A DNA stretch of 64,000 nt from contig NC_092091.1 of assembly GCF_045679555.1 (NCBI RefSeq), forward strand, positions 13,973,572 to 14,037,571, given 5' to 3'. The notes under the pieces are model-generated. The model was not told the origin of the DNA, did no database searches, and saw only the letters and a program-made list of their open reading frames with translations. Of this stretch, positions 1-64,000 are shown piece after piece. The position numbers and the translations under genes were made by a program. How positions within the stretch are numbered: position 1 is the stretch's first letter; each line of letters starts with the position of its first letter. The DNA comes from Salvelinus alpinus. Taxonomy: Eukaryota > Chordata > Actinopteri > Salmoniformes > Salmonidae.

Positions 1-37635
<37,635 letters not shown>

Positions 37636-39420
37636 GCCTCACGTCCACTGCTCCGTCTCTCCCATCCTCCCGTCTCAGTCAGACAGGCCTGTTAGAGAAG
37701 GGTTTAGAAAAGGGATTGTTTACTCTCACTGATCATGTTGCCTTACACTGTAGTCTTTTTTTTTTAAATCAAACTGGTTTTCTAGTATTTATTTGGTCAC
37801 GTTTTATGATAGTTGGAAAAATAACATGGAAGATAACGGTTTGTTGAGAGGAACGGATGCACAAATTCCATCCGAAGACCAATAATGGAATGTACATCAA
37901 ATTATATTTTAGAGATGTAATTCTTATATTTCCATATTTGTATATTGCTGCTACTTCAGAATATCTGCTTACTCTTTTTTTATGATTGTAATGCCAATGT
38001 TTTAAGAAATTATGTGTGGTTAAACTGAATGTGCCATACCTTTGTAATTGAAATCAAAGGTTTATATATTAATATAATAATGTAATGCAGATGTAGATTA
38101 TTGTTAAATGAGACCAATGTTATGTTGAAATGTATCTCCAGCTTTAGGTATAGGATCAGCACCCAACATAACTGTCCTAAAAAATGTCATACGAAACAAC
38201 CTCCCCTCTCTTCTGTGCCCTCTCAAGTCTCCAATAAGTGGTGTAATACATTTGTATTTGTATTTTTATGGATCCTCAATAGCTGCTGCCAAGGCAGAAA
38301 CTACTCTTTCTGGGGCCCGGCAAAATTAAGGCAGTTATACAATTTTTTAAACATTACAAAACATTCCTTTTTATGTGACAGGATAAGCACAATGCACTGT
38401 TTTAGAGGAAACGAGAACTACTCCTGACAATAGGCCTATGAATATATTATTTAATATTAGATGTTCAAAGTTAAATGTTAACCTTTCACTCCAGATAATT
38501 TTGATATCTAAACAAGTTTAAAATGAGGATTTTCGTGAGAACTTTTGTGCTTCCTATGCCTTGTTCTGCATAATGCACCGGATGCATTTAGGTTTTTACA
38601 CTGTAGCTTTTTATATTCTCCTATTGATGTTTTATTATGGTTGGTGTAAATATTCTTATGATCATGAGAAATGATTGCGAAACTGCTGTGAGAGCCTGTG
38701 GTCCTCCTCCGCTGTTAAAACCCACTTTGTGCAATAGCAAATTCCCATTCACACGTCAGTCTGTAAACTCAGCTCCTCTCTCAGTAACTCGGAGGTTACA
38801 CATTATGAAATGTCTCCCTACTGTTTGTTGTTTCCCTAATGTATGTTCTATAGAAAGTGGTTCACGTAATGCTGTGCATACTGTCTATCTGTGATGCTTC
38901 TATCATAGGAGCAGGAAAACGTTTTTCCCATGAGGCGATTTCCCCTTTTTCTAACTATGTGGTTATATATACTGTATGCATGGGCCCAGTCCAAAACAAA
39001 CCTCTACTCCCTAAAGAACAGGATTGGTAAATCAATGACGGTATTGGTTCTGCCTAGCTAACTACACAGGTGACCATAAAGGCCTAAGGACTATGGATAT
39101 AAGGGGTGTTTCTGGACATAGGTCATAGATTTACAAAGCAGCTGTGATTGATTAAATGTAAAGCCACTATGCTGATATTGTTTTACTGTCTTTGTATCAC
39201 AATGCACATTGCTTAAGTTCTTCAAAGCACTTCTTTCTATTGATAATATAACTCAGTGGAGCTCATAAGCAAAGCAGACTCCGCCAATAGTCTTCCTCAA
39301 GAGTTTTAGGATTTTTTTTACGATGCTGTGTGAGATACTATGTGATGCTTGCTGGTACAGTGCAAATGAGGAAAAGGTGAAGATTTTTGTATCCTTCCAT
39401 CGGTCAATACTGTGATTAAA
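37636..39420 (+). other. Probable ptprj 3' UTR
   Basis: AT-rich non-coding DNA after the TAG. A dispersed salmonid-type repeat lies at about 38,248-38,345 (TTTTTATGGATCCTCAATAG, GGCCCGGCAAAATTAAGGCA). An ATTAAA at 39,415-39,420 followed by GT-rich sequence is a candidate poly(A) signal, giving a UTR of about 1.8 kb. No ORF looks real. Confidence 0.4.
39415..39420 (+). terminator. Candidate poly(A) signal of ptprj
   Basis: ATTAAA, followed within 30 bp by TGTCTAATGTGAGC. Chosen as the best-placed signal before the crystallin gene. Earlier A/T-rich variants cannot be excluded. Confidence 0.3.
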
Positions 39421-39653
39421 AATGTTACACTTTTCTCTCTACAGTGTCTAATGTGAGCTTCTCTGTTCTACTATTTGGCCACCATGTCCATAGTGTTGAT
39501 TGAGACAATGGCCCAAGACTTTGTTCAATTAGGCTACACTAATTTACATAAAATACTTCATTTTAGATCCATTGAAACAAGCACCAATTTGTACCACTGG
39601 TAACCAGATAGTTAGTTACCAATTGTGCTGAATTGCATTTGTGGCACAAAATC

Positions 39654-39818
39654 ACAAATCCCATTCAAGACATGGGACCGATACTAGAATTTTTCACCCA
39701 TGTTCAAAGCATTAGTGACTTTGTTGAGCTTCACAAGTTTAGACACTTTCGGATGCTTTGGACATGATGTGTGAAAAATTCTAATATCGGTCCCATTAAT
39801 TGAATGGGATTTGTACCA
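39654..39818. mobile_element. Foldback element in intergenic DNA
   Basis: Arms of about 50 bp: CAAATCCCATTCAAGACATG / GGACCGATACTAGAATTTTTC at the left, and GAAAAATTCTAATATCGGTC / GAATGGGATTTGTACC at the right. The loop is about 65 bp. No coding capacity. Confidence 0.65.
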
Positions 39819-40226
39819 AGGAAACTAAACCGAAGCATGGATTCCTGTCGTACCTTGTCTATATACTGCTTACAGGTTAAGCAAACCAATGCGTATTTTT
39901 TTATTTGACTGAACTATCCCTTTAACCAGTGATGTAGTGGGGAAAAAATTGGTGGCAGAACGCTGATCGCTGTTCAGGATTAGAGAAGTAACAGTCCCTA
40001 TGCTTTCAATGCATTTTTCTGCTAAATTTGGGTAAACGCTCGTGCAAAATTTAAAAAAAGTGCGTTAACGGTGTTTAACCTGCACTACATCACTGTTGTT
40101 AACCCTGTCACAAAGGCTCATTGTTACTTTGTTCTGAGAGAAACAGCATTTTTTGAGTATTTTGAGAGACGCGTGTCCCTGGACATGTGGACAGATCTCA
40201 GTGCTCTATGGCCCTCTATTCCATGT

Positions 40227-40236
40227 TGCTGAGTCA
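40227..40236 (+). promoter_or_regulatory. Half Maf-recognition element of the crystallin promoter
   Basis: TGCTGAGTCA matches the core of a T-MARE, the site used by L-Maf/c-Maf in lens crystallin promoters. It lies 27 bp upstream of the TATA box. Confidence 0.6.
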
Positions 40237-40262
40237 GGGGTTAGTACAATGGGGTTCACAGG

Positions 40263-40270
40263 TATAAAAA
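40263..40270 (+). promoter_or_regulatory. TATA box of the gamma-M crystallin gene
   Basis: TATAAAAA 73 bp upstream of the ATG, which predicts a start site near 40,293 and a 5' UTR of about 43 nt. Confidence 0.8.
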
Positions 40271-40335
40271 GAAAGGTTTTAAACCAGTAGGATAACAGTT
40301 CCCCAGCAAGAGCAGCAGCAGCACAGAGAGACAAA

Positions 40336-41256
40336 ATGACCTCTACCGGCATGAACATGAACGGCAGAGTAAGTATTATATTTAGTGTATTTATTAATAT
40401 AAATGTTCCTAGCTTGTTAGACTGAGTGCACTTTAGTACTCTAGTGTCAGAGCACAAGGCAACCTTAATCCCAGAAAGCTGATTGTCAGTGGGATTGGGC
40501 AAGGCCCAACATGTAGCATTGTGTTTTTGTCTGTTTGAATGGTGAACAGAAATGATTCTTGCTTATTTTCAGATCACCTTCTACGAGGACAGGAACTTCC
40601 AGGGTCGTTCCTATGAGTGCAGCAGCGACTGCCCTGACATGTCCTCCTACCTGAGCCGCTGCCAGTCCTGCAGGGTTGAGAGCGGCTGCTTCATGGTGTA
40701 CGACCGCCCCAACTACATGGGTAACCAGTGGTTCATGAAGAGGGGAGAGTATTCTGACTATCAGCACATGATGGGAATGACCGATATCAGGTCCTGCCAC
40801 ATGATCCCCATGGTAAGCCTACTAACACACACAGATTTGTTAGTTACCGCATAGTCTTATTTGTTGTTGTACAACATACACCTATTAGTCAGTATGACTA
40901 CAATCTTCTATACATGCGTGATACATTTAGCATTTCAGTTCCCGATTTCTCCCTAAAACATGTTGTTCATCATGTTACAGCACAGAGGATCTTTCAGGAT
41001 GAGGATCTACGAGAGGGAGAACTTTGGAGGTCAGATGCACGAGATGATGGACGACTGTGACAGCATCATGGATCGTTACCGCATGAACAACTGCATGTCC
41101 TGCAACGTTATGGACGGCCACTGGCTCATGTATGAGCAGCCCCAATACAAAGGCAGGATGATGTACATGAGGCCTGGAGAGTACAGAAACTTCAGTCAGA
41201 TGGGCTCTATGGGTAGGCTCATGAGCATGAGGCGTATCAACGAGTCCTGTTACTAG
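40336..41256 (+). CDS. crygm: Gamma-M crystallin, 182 aa, three exons
   Basis: Structural lens protein made of four Greek-key motifs in two domains. Exons 40,336-40,368 (11 codons), 40,573-40,812 (80 codons, N-terminal domain) and 40,981-41,256 (C-terminal domain and TAG), all phase 0, with donors GTAAGT and GTAAGC. Greek-key signatures: [60 protein letters not shown] and [20 protein letters not shown]. High Met and low Trp fit the gamma-M class of aquatic vertebrates, linked to very dense lenses. Exon 1 encodes [11 protein letters not shown], longer than the three-residue first exon typical of gamma crystallins. The closest named zebrafish gene may be crygm3, from memory only. Confidence 0.93.
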
Positions 41257-41294
41257 ATATTGCTTTTTACTGATGTAAATAAGAGTAGCCATTG

Positions 41295-41300
41295 AATAAA
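41295..41300 (+). terminator. Poly(A) signal of the crystallin gene
   Basis: AATAAA 39 bp after the stop codon, followed by GTCTGTTTG, giving a very short 3' UTR. Confidence 0.85.
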
Positions 41301-41454
41301 ATGTCTGTTTGAAAAAAGCCTAAATGCTTGTACATTTCTTGTTTACCCTTTATCCAAACCTCTTGACAGGCCATCCTGAAAACATACAAATATGTCATAT
41401 ACTTATCAATTCTTAATGACACAAGAAACACATAAAAAAAACTAAAAGTAAGGA

Positions 41455-43039
41455 AAAAAATCTGAATGTGGTTTATTTTAGTCTTCCTAAAGTCTGATTG
41501 CCAGTGTCTTTTCACAAAAAATAAATATGTGTATGTTACAATAATGATTCCATTGTCTGACACAATACCAGCTTTAAAGAGATATGGCTCATCTATAAAC
41601 ATGAAATAGCAGAAGGACGACTGAGGGATGACAGTATTATAACTAGATCATGTACACTGGTGTTTACAGCTCAACAGGGGAATGGGAAAGGGGAGGTCGG
41701 TATACTAAAACTAGTAATAGTGGTTACCTTGGGTTTAGACACTATGCTCTGTGGAGGCAGAGAGAAAGGCACACAGTTGATACTTAAAATGAATATGGTT
41801 TCCTTGGAAATAATACTGCAACATATTATTCTAAGGAGTTAAAAATCAGAGTACAGACATGTTAGTGTCTGAACACTTGGCGATAGGATCTCCAGAGATG
41901 ATGTGTAGAAGTAATATAAGGATCTACACAAACTCAGAAGCACAATGTGAAAAGGGTTACAATGAGACAACATGGTAACAATCAAGTCACTGTCATTTTC
42001 TACTAACCATTCAAGAGTAGCAATTGATTTCAATATTACTCTGCCATTTACTGGAACCTGTAATGCAAGTATTAAGATTTCAGTGCGTTTTCCTCATTCA
42101 ACCATCAGGACACAATTGGAATGGACAAGACCTTCACTGTAATACGGAGATGAACATGTTAGAATTACTATTTTAAGATGGCTTTTGTTTTACTAGACTT
42201 ACTATGCGAGTGTTTGAATACTTCAAAATCATATTATCAGTAGAGTATTTTCAGACTGGGAGTACTTTACATGCTGCGGATGGCAGCATTTTTGTTTTCT
42301 TAAAATGTGCCAAATTCGTAAACATCTGTAAAAAACCTTGTTGACTGTCACATCTACACATGCTCTCCCAATAATATGACATTACAATACAGCTACAATG
42401 TACAGCTTAGTTATTCCTCTCCTATAAACAAGTCCAAAAAGTAAAAATACTAAATATCTACAAAGTAATTACACGGACCAAAGACATTGATTTGTTTTTT
42501 GGACGTTTCTGTCTCTGTGGGCAAACAGCTGGGCACTTGGTGAATGTCTTACTGATTCATGAGGTCAATATCACATCATGGCACATCTGGTCCTAGAAAA
42601 GTCTTCAATCCCAACCTGCTGTCAGTTGCCACCCGCAATGAACAACTACAGACAGCCCCACTTGGTAGCCGTGCCGTGAAGTGCATTGTTTTGTTTTTCC
42701 AACTAGCTGCTGCATGCTGGGAGATGTATTTCTCAGGCTCTCTCCTTTCTTCCCCTTTTCTCTCAGGCAGGCAGCTGTCTGGGCTAACACTGGTCTCCAT
42801 AGGAGCTTAGGGGTCCCATAGTGACCTTTGAACCGCACGCATGGTATCGGTGCTTTAGCCCCTCTTGCCTTAAGAACTGGTTGTCTATCTGGAATTCTCT
42901 CCAGGTCAGATTGAGGTTTCGTTGCTACCGCTGTTGAGAGAGGCAGAGACAGAGAGAGTTGCTAAAGTCAAAAGTGACAGACGTATTATCCAACATATCT
43001 GTTAGAAATGCAACATGGCCACCAATATCTCGTAAACAC
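41455..43039 (-). other. Probable celsr1 3' UTR
   Basis: Non-coding interval between the crystallin poly(A) signal and the celsr1 stop codon. On the minus strand an AATAAA occurs at 41,477-41,472, a possible poly(A) signal giving a UTR of about 1.6 kb. I see no other gene in it. Confidence 0.4.
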
Positions 43040-62082
<19,043 letters not shown>

Positions 62083-63309
62083 CTGGAGGAAGGGAAACAG
62101 ATAGTGACACTTCAGTTGGAGAACCAATAACCAGTAAACTTTTACTTATTGACTAGGTCCTTTCTAGGCTTGTTCCAAACAGCCTGACTAAATCCTGACT
62201 ACAAATCCATGGCAACACATCCAGGGGCTATCATTACATCATTGCCATACAGGTAGTTCTTCTGTGTGTATGATCTTGCAGACGATGAGCTCAGCAGTAA
62301 AAGTTGTGGATAGAGTCTGTACTTGTTCATTGCTTCCCGTGAAATGGTGATTGATGGGTCATTCCACGAAATGAGTGCCTTTTAGAAAAGGTAGAAATTA
62401 TAGAAATTGTAGAAATTGTAAACCAATGTTGAATTTGTAAACGCCTGTTATATTAAATGAAGTGCCCTTTAATATAGACCACAAGGACAATTCAATAAAT
62501 TCGATTTTTTTTAATGAATAAAGACTTGCTAAAGTGCCAATGTTCAGCATTTTGACATGTCCCTCCATCAACCCTGTGTCACTTCTAGGAAGAATTTATT
62601 AAACCACTTAATAACAACATTTCTCCAGGTTTCACCATCATTGTAAAGCCCTAGTTATTTTGTTGCTTTGACAAAGTAATTTCTGAAGATTATAATTATT
62701 TTGTGATTACTGATTTACTTACATCTGTCCTTTAAGGTTAACCCTGTTAAGTGACATGAACTCTTGTTTTAATATGGTGAAACTATTCATTAAAAAATTA
62801 AAAATAAATAAAAAGAAAGATGAACATTTAACAGTCAAAAGCAGGTGAGCTGTTTCTACTCTTTTTGTCCATTTCCTGGTGTTTGTGGTGGAAAACTGAG
62901 CCGGTCGAGCATAATTTGTCAACCCTGTTACTCGTAGATAGACAAGCTACAAATGTTTTAACAATTTCCTTTTTTTTGTGAAGCTTGCCTTCAATTGCCA
63001 CTCCCTATTGCACACAACACATTTCCATACCCCCTGTCAGAAGGGGATTTATGGCTGATTTAATAAGAAATCGTCATCCCTGTTACGGTCAACCCTGTTA
63101 CTTTATTTGGCACTTAATAGGCACTTACTATAGTACTTTTTCATTTAATCTCTTGAGATGAGAAAACTCATTTTTTTATTGTTGAACATGTGCTCTTTAT
63201 GACAAAATTTAAAAATGAGGTGAAATCCAAAGTTTTACTTCTCAAAAGGCACTGAATCGGTTTAATGACCCTATTATTGTGATTCACAATCATGAAACTG
63301 TTTGTTATA
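62083..63309 (-). other. celsr1 intron without recognised genes
   Basis: AT-rich intron upstream of the first visible LamG exon. TCAACCCTGTTACT-like strings recur (about 62,735, 62,920, 63,075, 63,090), which hints at an old repeat. No ORF has coding character. Confidence 0.4.
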
Positions 63310-64000
63310 CAGTGCATTCGTAAAGTATTCAGACCCCTTGACTTTTTCCACATTTTGTTACGCTACAACCTCATTCTAAAATTGATTAAAAAAAATATAT
63401 CCTCATCAATCTACATATAATACCCCATAATGACAAAGTGAAAAAAGTTTTTTACATTTTTTTTTTTTACAGATGTATCAAAAATTAAAAACAGAAATAC
63501 CTTATTTACATAAGTATTCAGACCCTTTGCCATGAGGCTCGAAATTGAGCTCAGGTGCGTCCTGTTTCCATTGATCAACCTTGAGATGTTTCTACAACTT
63601 GATTGGAGTCCACCTGTGGTAAATTCAATTCATTGGACATGATTTGGAAAGGCACTCACCTGTCTAAATAAGGTCCCACAGTTGACAGTGTATGTCAGAG
63701 CAAAAACCAAGCCATGAGGTCAAAGGAATTGTCCGTAGAGCTCAGAGACAGGATTGTTTTGAGGCACAGATCTGGGGAAAGGTACCAAAACATTCTGCAG
63801 CAGGGTGCCCAAGAACACAGTGGCCTCCATTATTCTTAAATGGAAGAAGTGTGGAACCACCAATACTTTTCCTAGAGCTGACCGCCAAACTGAGAAATCG
63901 GGGGAGAAGGGCCTTTGTCAGGGAGGTGACCAAGAACCCGATGGTCACTCTGACAGAGCTCCAGAGTTTCTCTGTGGTGATGGCAGAACCTTCCAGATGG
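63310..64000 (+). mobile_element. Tc1/mariner element, cut by the window end
   Basis: Starts after TA (63,308-63,309) with CAGTGCATTCGTAAAGTATT and CAGACCCCTTGACTTTTTCC. Transposase-like text from about 63,715 (GIVRRAQRQDCFEAQIW-like frame, then WPPLFLNGRSVEPPILFLEL with FVREVTKNPMVTLTELQSFS) shows frameshifts. The right end is outside the window. Confidence 0.88.

Overview
This is vertebrate nuclear DNA, almost certainly from a salmonid fish. The genes are split by GT/AG introns. The interspersed repeats are those typical of salmonids: tRNA-derived SINEs of the HpaI and SmaI type, a 5S-rRNA-derived SINE, many Tc1/mariner copies and a Ty3/gypsy remnant. Long CA, GT and GA microsatellites are also present. 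I see no prokaryotic genes, CRISPR arrays or operons.

Three genes are recognisable. (1) Positions 1-37,635, plus strand: the 3' part of a receptor-type tyrosine phosphatase of the R3 subtype, best matched to ptprj (DEP-1/CD148). It has a long run of fibronectin type III (FN3) exons, one transmembrane exon, a short juxtamembrane region and a single complete PTP domain. (2) Positions 40,336-41,256, plus strand: a compact three-exon gamma-M crystallin with a TATA box, a Maf-type element and a poly(A) signal. (3) Positions 62,082-43,040, minus strand: the 3' half of a CELSR/Flamingo adhesion GPCR, best matched to celsr1 by its C-terminal tail. It runs LamG, EGF, laminin-EGF, HormR, GAIN/GPS, seven transmembrane segments and tail. 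The genes for (1) and (3) extend beyond the window at their 5' ends. The crystallin and celsr1 converge tail to tail.

Layout: 1-15.9 kb is a very recent tandem array of a module of about 3.3 kb carrying two intact FN3 exons (called A and B here) and one decayed FN3 exon (C). 15.9-21.7 kb is an intron filled by nested transposons. 21.7-29.5 kb holds twelve older FN3 domains that fall into a four-domain pattern repeated three times. 29.9-37.6 kb holds the membrane and phosphatase exons, interrupted by a Tc1 element with a solo LTR and by an amplified SINE head. 37.6-40.3 kb is 3' UTR and intergenic DNA. 40.2-41.3 kb is the crystallin gene. 41.3-64 kb is celsr1, whose introns hold four Tc1/MITE-type insertions, a 1.8-kb inverted-repeat element, several SINEs and minisatellites.

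The two most unusual structures are both exon-copying events. One is the FN3 exon array in ptprj, in which every functional exon is phase 1-1, so any copy number stays in frame. The other is an 18-copy, 60-bp tandem repeat in celsr1 that duplicates an exon end together with its splice donor, and stays open in the coding frame for its full length.
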